DNA from: Pelistega sp.
GTDB taxonomy: Bacteria > Pseudomonadota > Gammaproteobacteria > Burkholderiales > Burkholderiaceae_B
Reading direction: 5' to 3'
NCBI GenBank assembly: GCA_030538255.1
Contig: JAUNUI010000023.1
Location: 1-54,928, forward strand
DNA length: 54,928 nucleotides
Shown piece after piece: positions 25,460-35,494 of the stretch. Every line of letters begins with the position of its first letter. Positions within the stretch are counted from its first letter, which is position 1. The notes beneath the pieces are model-generated. The model saw nothing but the letters and a program-made list of their open reading frames with translations, was not told the DNA's origin and made no database searches. The translations under genes and the position numbers were made by a program.

Positions 25460-28400
25460 ATGAATGCGATCTATCGCTCGATCTACAATGAGTCTCTTGG
25501 TACTTGGGTTGCCGTGCCTGAGTTTACGGCTGCTAAGGGTAAGCAAAATAGTGTGAAATTAAGTACCTCACGCAGTGGTTCAGTACAATTTGTCCTGACT
25601 GCGCTAGCCTCAGGTCTTATTCTGGCATTGGGAGGTCAGGCGATGGCTGAACCCGTCTTATATGCTAGAGACACGACACAGTGTATTAGTTTAGTTGGCG
25701 GTGCGGCAGGTACGGCTTGCCCTCCAGCAAGCACATTGGCGGGGGGTAGCATCTTGCTCTCAAGTAATGGAACGGGCCATGCTGCTGGTGCGAAGTCAAT
25801 TGCGATTGGTAGTTCGGCTCAGACTACTGGAACCGGATCTATTGCTATCGGTCTAAATGCGAAAACAGGTGCTGCAGCAGCGTATACATCAGGTGCTTAT
25901 ACTTTTGCTGCAGTAGGTGATCTAGCAAGCCTTTCAATTGGCACGAATGCTGAAGCCTATGGTACATTTGGCGTCGCTTTAGGGCATTATGCGGGCTCAG
26001 GCAGTAAGGGCAACTATATGATCAATATCGGTTCCCAAGCTGGGAAAAACGGTGAGGGTTTAGGTGATATTAATATTGGCTTTGAGACTGGTATTAATCA
26101 GAAAAGCAGCCCCACTAAGAATGGTATTTTCCCAGGTGATCCGTATGCAGGTGGTAACGTTAACATTGGTACTAAGTCAGGTCAAAACCGTATAGGTGAC
26201 GCTAACGTTGCTGTGGGTATAGGTTCTGGGCGTACTCAACAGGGTGATTATAATGTCTCCATCGGTATTCTTAGCGGTCTGCAAGCCAAAGGTATAGGCA
26301 ATACCTTCGTTGGTAGCTCATCAGGGCGGGACTCCATAGGTGAGTTTAACGTTGGTATTGGTAATTTTGCTAATGGTAGTGTGACCGCAGATCGTACCAT
26401 TGCCATCGGATATAACCCAAGCGCACAAGCTGACTTTGGTATCGCCATGGGCTTACGTTCAGTAGCAGGGGTTGCAGGCGATAAGTCTAAGCAAGGTGAT
26501 ATTGCATTAGGCTCTGGCGCACAAGCCACAGGGGGGCAGTCTATTGCCTTGGGTGCGGCAACGTCAGTAGGTAAATATGTCACTGGTACACAAACTACGG
26601 CTTCAGGTGCTAAGTCCATTGCCTTAGGTTCTGAAGCCAAGTCTAGCGCGGAAAAAGCCATTGCGATCGGTACTGGCAGCCAAGCCAAAGCCGTGGATGC
26701 AATCGCCATCGGTACGGGTAATATCGTCACTGGCGAAGGCTCAGTAGCGATTGGTGACCCATCATTAGTCGATAGCAAGGGCAGTTTCTCCGCCGGTAAT
26801 AATAATGCCATTGGTCTCGGTTCAGACAATAGCTTCACTCTTGGTGGTCAAAATAGTATTGGTGCAACAGCAACTCGTGATGCGAATGGTGTGATTGATA
26901 ATACCAAAGCCTTAACCGTCACCACAGCAGCGCCGAACACCTCAATCGTTGGCTTTAAGAACACAGTCGAATCACCTAATGTAATGGTGATGGGTAATAA
27001 TGTGACTGTGGGTACAGGCCATGATGGTGCGGTTGTCTTGGGTAATAACTCGACAGTGGGTGCAGCGGTTCCAACAGCCAACGCTTCGGTTGGTGATGTT
27101 TCAGCAGGTACACAGATTATCTTTGGTGACTTTGCTGGTGCTGAACCAAAAGCGGGTGATGTAGTGAGCGTGGGTGCTTTTGACAAACCACGTCAAATTC
27201 AGAACGTGGCCGCTGGTCGAATTTCTGCTACAAGTACGGATGCGATTAACGGTAGTCAACTACATGCAACCAACGTGAAAGTTGCGAAGAATATTACTGA
27301 TATTGCCAATATCAACACCCAAATTGATGGCGCGAAGACGCATTATTACAGTGTGAAATCAACTAACAAAGCAGTTGGCTCTAACTACAACAATGATGGT
27401 GCTAAAGGCGCTAACGCCTTGGCTGCTGGCGTTAATGTAAAGGCGAACGGTGAGAACTCCTTGTCAGCAGGCTATTCAACAGAGGCTGCATCAACAAGTT
27501 CTATCGCTCTAGGTGATAAAGCAATAGCGGGTGATAAACAAGCTATTGATGCTGAGCATGCCAAAATAACGGCGGCCAACGCTGCGATAGCAGCACTTGA
27601 TACAACAAGTGCGACATATGCACAAGACAAAAAAGTACAAGACAATATCATCAAAGCAGCAACAACGGAGATCAAGTTAAATAGTACAGAAGCCATTGCT
27701 ATTGGTCTTCGCGCTAAGGCTAAAGGGAAAACTTCTATTGCCTTAGGTTCTGATGCTTCGGTCTCTGCTACTGATGATGGTATTGCAATTGGGCATGAAG
27801 CTCAATCAACAGGCTTGCGTACAGTAGCGATTGGTTATAAAACTGGCTCTGGTTCAACAGGTGATCGGAATACCTTTGTTGGCTCATTAAGTACAGGCCT
27901 AGATGCTAAAGGCGATAATAATAGTTTGTTTGGTACTAATGCCGGTGTTAACCTCAAGGGCAACTTTAATACTGCCATGGGTTCGCATGCGGCAATACTC
28001 ACCAAGGGTTCAGAGAATATTGCAGTTGGTTTCTATGCTGGACACAATCTTGTTGGCGATCAAAATATCGGTATTGGTCACCAATCAGGTCAGTCTATAG
28101 TGGGCCTTAAAAATATTGCTTTAGGCTCTAAGGCAAGCTTCAGAGCTGAGGGCGATAATAATATTGCTATTGGTGAGCTAGCAGGTACCGAAGGTGAAGG
28201 CGTGACAACACATGCCACTATGTCTGAAGCAATTTCTATTGGTAAAAAAGCCTTGGCAAGTGCTGATCAAGCGATTGCCTTAGGTTCTGAAGCCAAGTCT
28301 AGCGCGGCAAAAGCCATTGCGATTGGTACTGGCAGCCAAGCTAAAGCCGTGAACGCCATCGCCATCGGTACGGGTAATATCGTGACTGGCGAAGGCTCGG

Positions 28401-31400
28401 TAGCGATTGGTGATCCTTCATTAGTCGATGGCAAGGGCAGTTTCTCCGCTGGTAATAATAATGCGATTGGTACAGGTTCTGACAATAGCTTCACCCTAGG
28501 TGGTCAAAATAGTATCGGTGCTACCGCAACCCGTGATACGAATGGTGTGATTGATAACACCAAACCATTAGAGGAGACAACGGCGTCACCGAATACCTCA
28601 ATCGTTGGCTTTAAGAACACAGTCGAATCACCTAATGTAATGGTGATGGGCAATAACGTGATTGTGGGTACAGGCCTTGATGGTGCTGTTGTCTTGGGTA
28701 ATAACTCAACAGTGGGTGCAGCCGTTCCAACAGCCAACGCTTCGGTTGGTGATGTTTCAGCGGGTACACAGATTATCTTTGGTGACTTTGCTGGTGCTGA
28801 ACCAAAAGCAGGTGATGTGGTGAGCGTAGGCTCTGTTGATAAGCCGCGCCAAATCCACAACGTAGCAGCGGGTCGAATCAGTGCAACAAGCACCGATGCG
28901 ATCAACGGCAGCCAATTATTTATGACCAATGCGGTACTTGGTAATGTGGCCAATAGCGTTGTGACAGCGATCGGTGGTAATACTACTATTAATAACGATG
29001 GTACGATTGTCACAAATAATATTGGTGGCACCAATCAAACAACCATTCATGGTGCTATTGAGAGTCTGAATCAGCAGTTAGCAGGTAGTTCGATACATTT
29101 CTATAGTGTTGGATCTACTGACGCAACGAAAGGTAACTATGATAATAAAGGCGCAACAGGCACCAATGCCTTAGCAGCAGGCGTCAGTGCGAGCGCAACG
29201 GGTGGTTCTGGAGTAGCGGTCGGTACAGCAGCTCAATCACATGGTGTTAGCAGTGTTGCATTAGGTAGCAGCGCATTTGGGGGCACTTCAGGCTCAATCG
29301 CTATTGGTAGTGCAGCCAAAGCGGGTCTTGGTTCTAATTATGAGGCTTTAGATTGGATTAATTCGCAATCTAGCATTATGGGCTATGCCTATAATTTTGC
29401 AACAGCTTCAGATTTAGAAGCCTATGTCGCTACGATTGCCAATAAAACAAAGAGAACAACGGCCGAAGAGTTCGTCTATCGCTCTGTGACAGGTCATGCA
29501 AATAACGTCGCTATTGGTCAAGGAGCAATGGCTACTGGTAGTCGAAATATTTCTATCGGTGAAAATTCAGGTGGCTTTACAAATAGTATTTCTACTACTG
29601 GCGTACAAGATCGTACGGGAGCTAACTTTAATAATTTTGGTATTCATAATATTAATATTGGTTCGAATGCAGGCACCAATAACCAGAATGCTGATAAAAG
29701 TGTGAATCTAGGTTATCAGGCTGGCTTTATTCATCCAACAGCAAAGAGTGCGCTTGATGAGCAAGCCAAAGTAGCATGGAACGATCGAGCGGCCAGTACG
29801 AATATTGGTTCAGGAGCCGGTTACAACTCTGCAGCATTTGGCAATATTGCAGTTGGCACAAGTGCAGGAGCGGGCATTGTTGATTTAAATAATAATGCTG
29901 GTGTATTTGTTGGTCCTAATGCAGGACAGAATAGTAAATCAGGAGTTGTCTCGACTGCTGATAGTGGTAATCCAGCACTTCCATTCCAATTGCGTGAAGA
30001 TGGCCGCTTGGCGAGTCCAGGCTCACCAATTATTGCAGGCGCGAATACTGCTATTGGTCCACAAGCATTACGTAGTAGTACAGGTAGTACGAATACAGCA
30101 GTGGGTCGCTATGCTATGCAGCAAGCGGATGGTAGTTCGAATACGGCAATTGGTGTTGATTCTCTATTAGCGGTTAAGGGAGATCTCAACGTTGGCGTCG
30201 GTACTGGTGCTGGTCGTCAAATTGAGGCATTCCGTTCCACAAGTGTGGGTGCGGGTAGCATGGCGTATGGTAATACTGCTGTAGCTCTTGGTAGTCGTGC
30301 TGTTGCAGGCGTACATAAGGAAAATACCGTAATTATGAGTGGCGTAGCTGTAGGTTATGAAGCTAAAGCCATCGCTGACTCATCAATTGCTTTAGGTAAG
30401 CGTGCCTCAGCGTCAGTTGATGATAAGGATGCTGATTCATCAATTGCGATTGGTTCTAACGCAACTGCTAAGGGTAAGGGGTCTATTGCTTTAGGTGGTG
30501 CGACTGACGTAACAACTGAATTGTTGAAAAACTCAGTAAGTCATACAGCCGAGGGTTATGGCGATCATAAAGATACCTTAATTCCAGCGGCAACGATGAA
30601 TCCAGTTGCCAATGCTGATTTTGGTATTGCTTTAGGTACTGCATCGGTTGCTGGTGCTGCAAAAACTGATGTGAATGCTATCGCCGTGGGTAAAGGCTCT
30701 CAAGCCTTAGCCAAAGACGCCATCGCCATCGGTACGGGTAATATCGTGACTGGCGAAGGCTCGGTAGCAATTGGTGATCCTTCATTAATTGATGGCAAGG
30801 GCAGTTTCTCCGCCGGTAATAATAATGCAATTGGTACAGGTTCTGACAATAGCTTCACCCTAGGTGCTCAAAATAGCATCGGTGCTACCGCAACCCGTGA
30901 TGCGAATGGTGTGATTGATAACACCAAACCATTAGTGGTGACAACAGCGTCACCGAATACCTCAATTGTTGGCTTTAAGAACACAGTCGAATCGCCTAAT
31001 GTGATGGTGATGGGCAATAACGTGACTGTGGGTACAGGCCTTGATGGCGCGGTTGTTCTTGGTAATAATTCGACCGTAACGAAAGCGACACCAACAGCCA
31101 GTGCAACGATTGGCACAGGGGCGACTGCTGTCACATTTGGAGGCTTTGCAGGCGTAAACCCAGCCGATGGTGATGTGGTGAGCGTAGGCTCAGCCGACGC
31201 ACCACGTCAAATCCAAAATGTAGCGGCAGGTCAAATTTCTGCTACAAGTACGGATGCGATTAACGGTAGTCAATTGTTTGCCACAAACCAACAGGTAGCT
31301 GAGAATACGACCAATATCAACAACATCAATACAAACATCGCAGGTGGTTTCGGTCTGAGTGATGATGCGGGTAACTCATTTATGCTTAACCTTGGTAAGG

Positions 31401-34400
31401 CTGCGCCTGTTATCGGTGATGGTAGTATTGCGACAAGCGTGGTCGATACCGCAACAGGTAAAGCGCTACAAGTGTCGCTTTCTGAAAATATCAATGTCGG
31501 TAAGGATGGCGTTGACGGTAAGGACGGTACAATCGGTGTACACGGTAAAGACGGCAGCTCTGTTGTGATTAACGGCAAAGATGGCTCTATCGGCCTGAAA
31601 GGTACAGATGGCAAAGACGGCTTGACCTTAAAACCTGACGCCATTGTATTCCACGGTGTCGATGGTGTAAATGGCAAGGATGCTAGCGTGACTGTTGCAA
31701 CAGGTCAACCGGGTCTTGATGGTAAAGATGGTATTACCCGTATTCAATACATTGATCCTGATGGTACTAACCATGAAGTAGCAACCTTGGATGATGGCTT
31801 GAAGTTCGAGGGTAACCAAGGACCAATCATTGCCAAGAAACTTAACCAAACCTTAGCGGTGAAGGGTGGCTTAGCTAATACCAAAGCGGCCTCTAGTGAG
31901 AACATCCGTGTTGATAGCGAAGGTGGTGAGTTAGTCGTTAAATTGTCTAAAGACTTAACCGGTCTTAACAGTATCACTCTAGGCGATAACATTACGAACC
32001 AAACCGTGATCAATCAAGGTTCGGTCACCACCAATAATTTAACGGTGACAGGTGAGACCAAACTTGGTGATAACTTCCATGTGACCAATGCGGGTGATGT
32101 GACCTACAATGGTCCAATTACAGGTGATACGCATATTGTGAATAAGAAGTATGTGGACAATATTACCAATGCCGGTTCAGGTGGTGGTTTCGGTCTGAGT
32201 GATGATGCGGGTAACTCATTTATGCTTGACCTCGGTAAGGCAGCCCCTGTTATCGGTGATGGTAGTATTGCGACAAGCGTGGTCGATACCGCAACGGGTA
32301 AAGCGCTACAAGTGTCGCTTTCTGAAAATATCAATGTCGGTAAGGATGGCGTTGACGGTAAGGACGGTACAATCGGTGTACACGGTAAAGACGGCAGCTC
32401 TGTTGTGATTAACGGCAAAGATGGCTCTATCGGCCTGAAAGGTACAGATGGCAAAGACGGCTTGACCTTAAAACCTGACGCCATTGTATTCCACGGTGTC
32501 GATGGTGTAAATGGCAAGGATGCTAGCGTGACTGTTGCAACAGGTCAACCGGGTCTTGATGGTAAAGATGGTATTACCCGTATTCAATACATTGATCCTG
32601 ATGGTACTAACCATGAAGTAGCAACCTTGGATGATGGCTTGAAGTTCGAGGGTAACCAAGGACCAATCATTGCCAAGAAACTTAACCAAACCTTAGCGGT
32701 GAAGGGTGGCTTAGCTAATACCAAAGCGGCCTCTAGTGAGAACATCCGTGTTGATAGCGAAGGTGGTGAGTTAGTCGTTAAATTGTCTAAAGACTTAACC
32801 GGTCTTAACAGTATCACTCTAGGCGATAACATTACGAACCAAACCGTGATCAATCAAGGTTCGGTCACCACCAATAATTTAACGGTGACAGGTGAGACCA
32901 AACTTGGTGATAACTTCCATGTGACCAATGCGGGTGATGTGACCTACAATGGTCCAATTACAGGTGATACGCATATTGTGAATAAGAAGTATGTGGATAA
33001 TATTACCAATGCTGGTTCAGGTGGTGGTTTCGGTCTGAGTGATGATGCGGGTAACTCATTTATGCTTAACCTTGGTAAGGCTGCGCCTGTTATCGGTGAT
33101 GGTAGTATTGCGACAAGCGTGGTCGATACCGCTACTGGTAAAGCCTTGAAGCTCTCATTATCTAGTGATTTAACTGTCGGTAAAGCCGGTAAAGATGGTA
33201 AGGACGGCACGATCGGTGTTCATGGTAAGGACGGTAGTTCTGTGGTGATCAATGGCAAGGATGGTTCCATCGGTGCTAATGGTGCGGACGGTAAACATGG
33301 TGTCAGCATCAATGGTAAAGATGGTTCAATCGGCCTAACAGGCCCTGCAGGTACCACCACGATCAAGACCCAAGATGGTTCTCCTGGTCTGGATGGTGCC
33401 CCAGGTACAACGACGACACGTATTGTCTACGAGAAACCTGATGGCACAACGGAAGAAGTGGCAACACTGAACGATGGCTTGAAGTTTGAAGGTAACCAAG
33501 GGCCAACCATTGCCAAGAAACTTAACCAAACCTTAGCAGTGAAGGGTGGCTTAGCCAATGATAAAGCGGCATCAAGCGAAAACCTTCGCGTGGATAGTGA
33601 GGGTGGTGAGTTAATCGTGAAGATGGCTGAGGATATTAAAGCAGGTAGCATCACGATTAATAATGGTGGTCCTGTGATTAATAATGCGGGCATTAACATG
33701 AATGACAATCGTATTACGAATTTAGGTGATGCGATTAATCAAGGTGATGCGGTTAACTTGAAACAACTTACTGAAGTGAAAAATATGTTCACTGAAGGTG
33801 ATGCGAATTCAGTTAAGTATGATTCGGCTGATAAGACGACCATTACTTTAGGCGGCGTTAATGCGACCACGACGACGAAAATCACTAACTTAACAGCGGG
33901 TGATTTGAGTGCAACGAGTACTGATGCGGTTAATGGTAGTCAGTTGTATGCTACCAATCAGAAAGTTGATCAGAACACACAAAATATTAGCAATATCAAT
34001 ACGCAGTTAGATAAAGGCTTAACATTTGCGGGTAATGAAGGTTCGGTTAAGGCCAAATTAGGTGAAACTGTCAATGTAGTGGGTGGCGCAGCTCGTGCAG
34101 AAAGCACTTACTCTACGACTAATGTAACCACAGTGGCTTCAGGTAATACAGTCGAAGTTCGCATGGCTGATTCACCGAAATTTACCGGTGAAGTTAAGGC
34201 TGAAGGTGGTGTAAGCATTCATGATCACTTGACGGTTAATCCTGGCACGACTGTGAATATGGGTGGTAACCAAATCACGAACGTGGGTGCGGGTACGGCT
34301 GATGACCATGCTGCCACTGTAGGCCAAGTGAAAAACATGGTGCAGAACATCAACAATGGCTATGGTGATTTATCTCGTACAATCGAGAAGAATCGTCGTG

Positions 34401-34630
34401 ATGCCAATGCGGGTACAGCTGCTGCCATGGCCATTGCTGGTCTAGGTCAACCCTACCAAGCAGGTCAGAACATGGTCTCGCTAGGTACCGGTGTATGGCG
34501 TGGTGAAACTGGTTATGCCTTAGGTGTATCAGGAATCACTGATAATGGTAAATGGTTGCTTAAGGGTGCAGTAACAGGCTCTGGTCGTGGTGGTGTTGGC
34601 GGTAGCGCTAGTATCAACTACGTGTGGTAA
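25460..34630 (+). CDS. Giant trimeric autotransporter adhesin (YadA/Hia type, type Vc secretion)
   Basis: A 3056-residue surface adhesin that trimerises and exports itself through its own C-terminal barrel. An extended signal peptide region opens it: MNAIYRSIYNESLGTWVAVP, with the hydrophobic core at 42-60 and likely cleavage after AMA63. Long YadA-head regions of S-I-A-I-G and S-x-A-L-G repeats follow, broken by GRISATSTDAINGSQL-type neck motifs (after about 590, 1145 and 1930). A head module of about 220 residues occurs three times. Residues 1963-2522 are two near-identical 280-residue units with collagen-like GKDG repeats (for example GKDGVDGKDGTIGVHGKDG), and a partial third unit follows. 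The stalk continues to a YadA anchor in the last 75 residues, ending in ASINYVW. GGAG precedes the ATG. It has its own terminator and a long AT-rich upstream region. It probably mediates host attachment or aggregation; the ligand is unknown. Confidence 0.97.
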   Translation: MNAIYRSIYNESLGTWVAVPEFTAAKGKQNSVKLSTSRSGSVQFVLTALASGLILALGGQAMAEPVLYARDTTQCISLVGGAAGTACPPASTLAGGSILLSSNGTGHAAGAKSIAIGSSAQTTGTGSIAIGLNAKTGAAAAYTSGAYTFAAVGDLASLSIGTNAEAYGTFGVALGHYAGSGSKGNYMINIGSQAGKNGEGLGDINIGFETGINQKSSPTKNGIFPGDPYAGGNVNIGTKSGQNRIGDANVAVGIGSGRTQQGDYNVSIGILSGLQAKGIGNTFVGSSSGRDSIGEFNVGIGNFANGSVTADRTIAIGYNPSAQADFGIAMGLRSVAGVAGDKSKQGDIALGSGAQATGGQSIALGAATSVGKYVTGTQTTASGAKSIALGSEAKSSAEKAIAIGTGSQAKAVDAIAIGTGNIVTGEGSVAIGDPSLVDSKGSFSAGNNNAIGLGSDNSFTLGGQNSIGATATRDANGVIDNTKALTVTTAAPNTSIVGFKNTVESPNVMVMGNNVTVGTGHDGAVVLGNNSTVGAAVPTANASVGDVSAGTQIIFGDFAGAEPKAGDVVSVGAFDKPRQIQNVAAGRISATSTDAINGSQLHATNVKVAKNITDIANINTQIDGAKTHYYSVKSTNKAVGSNYNNDGAKGANALAAGVNVKANGENSLSAGYSTEAASTSSIALGDKAIAGDKQAIDAEHAKITAANAAIAALDTTSATYAQDKKVQDNIIKAATTEIKLNSTEAIAIGLRAKAKGKTSIALGSDASVSATDDGIAIGHEAQSTGLRTVAIGYKTGSGSTGDRNTFVGSLSTGLDAKGDNNSLFGTNAGVNLKGNFNTAMGSHAAILTKGSENIAVGFYAGHNLVGDQNIGIGHQSGQSIVGLKNIALGSKASFRAEGDNNIAIGELAGTEGEGVTTHATMSEAISIGKKALASADQAIALGSEAKSSAAKAIAIGTGSQAKAVNAIAIGTGNIVTGEGSVAIGDPSLVDGKGSFSAGNNNAIGTGSDNSFTLGGQNSIGATATRDTNGVIDNTKPLEETTASPNTSIVGFKNTVESPNVMVMGNNVIVGTGLDGAVVLGNNSTVGAAVPTANASVGDVSAGTQIIFGDFAGAEPKAGDVVSVGSVDKPRQIHNVAAGRISATSTDAINGSQLFMTNAVLGNVANSVVTAIGGNTTINNDGTIVTNNIGGTNQTTIHGAIESLNQQLAGSSIHFYSVGSTDATKGNYDNKGATGTNALAAGVSASATGGSGVAVGTAAQSHGVSSVALGSSAFGGTSGSIAIGSAAKAGLGSNYEALDWINSQSSIMGYAYNFATASDLEAYVATIANKTKRTTAEEFVYRSVTGHANNVAIGQGAMATGSRNISIGENSGGFTNSISTTGVQDRTGANFNNFGIHNINIGSNAGTNNQNADKSVNLGYQAGFIHPTAKSALDEQAKVAWNDRAASTNIGSGAGYNSAAFGNIAVGTSAGAGIVDLNNNAGVFVGPNAGQNSKSGVVSTADSGNPALPFQLREDGRLASPGSPIIAGANTAIGPQALRSSTGSTNTAVGRYAMQQADGSSNTAIGVDSLLAVKGDLNVGVGTGAGRQIEAFRSTSVGAGSMAYGNTAVALGSRAVAGVHKENTVIMSGVAVGYEAKAIADSSIALGKRASASVDDKDADSSIAIGSNATAKGKGSIALGGATDVTTELLKNSVSHTAEGYGDHKDTLIPAATMNPVANADFGIALGTASVAGAAKTDVNAIAVGKGSQALAKDAIAIGTGNIVTGEGSVAIGDPSLIDGKGSFSAGNNNAIGTGSDNSFTLGAQNSIGATATRDANGVIDNTKPLVVTTASPNTSIVGFKNTVESPNVMVMGNNVTVGTGLDGAVVLGNNSTVTKATPTASATIGTGATAVTFGGFAGVNPADGDVVSVGSADAPRQIQNVAAGQISATSTDAINGSQLFATNQQVAENTTNINNINTNIAGGFGLSDDAGNSFMLNLGKAAPVIGDGSIATSVVDTATGKALQVSLSENINVGKDGVDGKDGTIGVHGKDGSSVVINGKDGSIGLKGTDGKDGLTLKPDAIVFHGVDGVNGKDASVTVATGQPGLDGKDGITRIQYIDPDGTNHEVATLDDGLKFEGNQGPIIAKKLNQTLAVKGGLANTKAASSENIRVDSEGGELVVKLSKDLTGLNSITLGDNITNQTVINQGSVTTNNLTVTGETKLGDNFHVTNAGDVTYNGPITGDTHIVNKKYVDNITNAGSGGGFGLSDDAGNSFMLDLGKAAPVIGDGSIATSVVDTATGKALQVSLSENINVGKDGVDGKDGTIGVHGKDGSSVVINGKDGSIGLKGTDGKDGLTLKPDAIVFHGVDGVNGKDASVTVATGQPGLDGKDGITRIQYIDPDGTNHEVATLDDGLKFEGNQGPIIAKKLNQTLAVKGGLANTKAASSENIRVDSEGGELVVKLSKDLTGLNSITLGDNITNQTVINQGSVTTNNLTVTGETKLGDNFHVTNAGDVTYNGPITGDTHIVNKKYVDNITNAGSGGGFGLSDDAGNSFMLNLGKAAPVIGDGSIATSVVDTATGKALKLSLSSDLTVGKAGKDGKDGTIGVHGKDGSSVVINGKDGSIGANGADGKHGVSINGKDGSIGLTGPAGTTTIKTQDGSPGLDGAPGTTTTRIVYEKPDGTTEEVATLNDGLKFEGNQGPTIAKKLNQTLAVKGGLANDKAASSENLRVDSEGGELIVKMAEDIKAGSITINNGGPVINNAGINMNDNRITNLGDAINQGDAVNLKQLTEVKNMFTEGDANSVKYDSADKTTITLGGVNATTTTKITNLTAGDLSATSTDAVNGSQLYATNQKVDQNTQNISNINTQLDKGLTFAGNEGSVKAKLGETVNVVGGAARAESTYSTTNVTTVASGNTVEVRMADSPKFTGEVKAEGGVSIHDHLTVNPGTTVNMGGNQITNVGAGTADDHAATVGQVKNMVQNINNGYGDLSRTIEKNRRDANAGTAAAMAIAGLGQPYQAGQNMVSLGTGVWRGETGYALGVSGITDNGKWLLKGAVTGSGRGGVGGSASINYVW
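26602..31275 (+). repeat. Three dispersed copies of an adhesin head module
   Basis: Inside the adhesin gene, a module coding for AIAIGTGNIVTGEGSVAIGD through TSIVGFKNTVESPNVMVMGN to DAINGSQL occurs at about 26.60-27.26, 28.27-28.92 and 30.69-31.28 kb. The first two are offset by exactly 1656 bp (552 codons) and are highly similar in DNA. The third differs at both its start and its end. Confidence 0.85.
31346..33130 (+). repeat. 840-bp in-frame tandem duplication in the adhesin stalk
   Basis: Units begin at 31346, 32186 and 33026 with exactly 840-bp spacing (280 codons). Units 1 and 2 differ at only a few positions, mainly near 31388-31409 versus 32228-32249 plus a few single bases. Unit 3 follows the same sequence for about 100 bp and then diverges while keeping the protein pattern. 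Such identity indicates a recent duplication or continuing gene conversion. Confidence 0.95.
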
Positions 34631-34642
34631 TCATGTAGAAGT

Positions 34643-34716
34643 TTGATGGGTGTTTACATCCATCAAGCTTGAACTACAACTCCCAGTAAGCTTCACGGCG
34701 TGCTGGGAGTTTTTTA
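34643..34716 (+). terminator. Hairpin and terminator after the adhesin
   Basis: TTGATGG/CCATCAA (34643-34649 and 34660-34666) is followed by a terminator: AACTCCCAG (34678-34686) with CTGGGAGTT (34703-34711), then a T-run to 34716. Confidence 0.8.
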
Positions 34717-34767
34717 TGGGCTATGGATAAGCAGACCTAGGGTACTGTTAATTAAAACCTAAAAAAA

Positions 34768-35484
34768 TTAAATTGCCGAATTTCCATGCAGCTCTTTATG
34801 CACACGAATGGCTTTTTGTTGTAGGCTGTATAGGCGCCTTAAATTAATGTCATCCGGCGTTTCGCGCATAAGTTTGAGCATTAATTCCGCCGTTGCTAAG
34901 GCATCGGCGGCGGCATTATGGCGGCTCATATTTCGAATTTGAAATAAACTAGTCCAATGATCTAAGGTTTTATGTGTACGTGCATAATCTGGATAGATAA
35001 TCGGTGCAATGAAAGCCGCATCTAACCATGTATGGGAGGCAATGCTGACGCCAAGGTATTTCTTTAAGGCCTTATCAATCATCGGAAGGTCAAAGCCCAC
35101 ATGGTAGGCAAGAATCACATCCTTACGAATATATTCTAAGAAGCGTAATAGGGCCTCAACGGGATCTAGACCATTCTCTTGCGCGCTTTTGCCAATGCCA
35201 TGAACCAGGATATTTTCTTTGGAGCTGATCGAAGCTTGTTTGAGAATCACTTCAAAGCTCTCGTGAAGCTGTATGCGACCATTCACAATGGTACTTGCGC
35301 CAATCGCAATTAATTGATCGCGACGTAAGCTAAAGCCGCTGGTTTCTACATCAATCACCAAGATGCGAATCTCGTCCAACTCACGTTGTATATCAGGTGT
35401 GGGCAGGGATTTCCAGCGCTGCAAGCGCCATGCCTGATCGACTTCTAAGACGGGTGGGCGACTAAAGAGATGATACCAAGCCAT
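34768..35484 (-). CDS. 3'-5' exonuclease, DnaQ/PolC type (DEDDh)
   Basis: A 238-residue exonuclease domain protein. The DEDDh catalytic set is visible: Asp45 and Glu47 in VIDVETSG, Asp132 in YHVGFDLPMID, and His189 and Asp194 in RHNAAADALATAEL. The N-terminal 40 residues are a helical extension and the C-terminus is helical. It is not the replicative epsilon subunit by context. It sits directly after the cNMP/CBS/DUF294 gene (10 bp gap), a pairing seen in many proteobacteria near acetate-type symporters. A nucleotide-processing role in that signalling unit is likely, but the substrate is unknown. Confidence 0.88.
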   Translation of the reverse strand: MAWYHLFSRPPVLEVDQAWRLQRWKSLPTPDIQRELDEIRILVIDVETSGFSLRRDQLIAIGASTIVNGRIQLHESFEVILKQASISSKENILVHGIGKSAQENGLDPVEALLRFLEYIRKDVILAYHVGFDLPMIDKALKKYLGVSIASHTWLDAAFIAPIIYPDYARTHKTLDHWTSLFQIRNMSRHNAAADALATAELMLKLMRETPDDINLRRLYSLQQKAIRVHKELHGNSAI

Positions 35485-35494
35485 ACGACACTCT

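Noticed and set aside
26248-33708. Long reverse-strand open frames inside the adhesin
   Set aside because: They mirror the repetitive Gly/Ala/Ser/Val codons of the forward gene, repeat with its modules, and lack start signals or recognisable domains.
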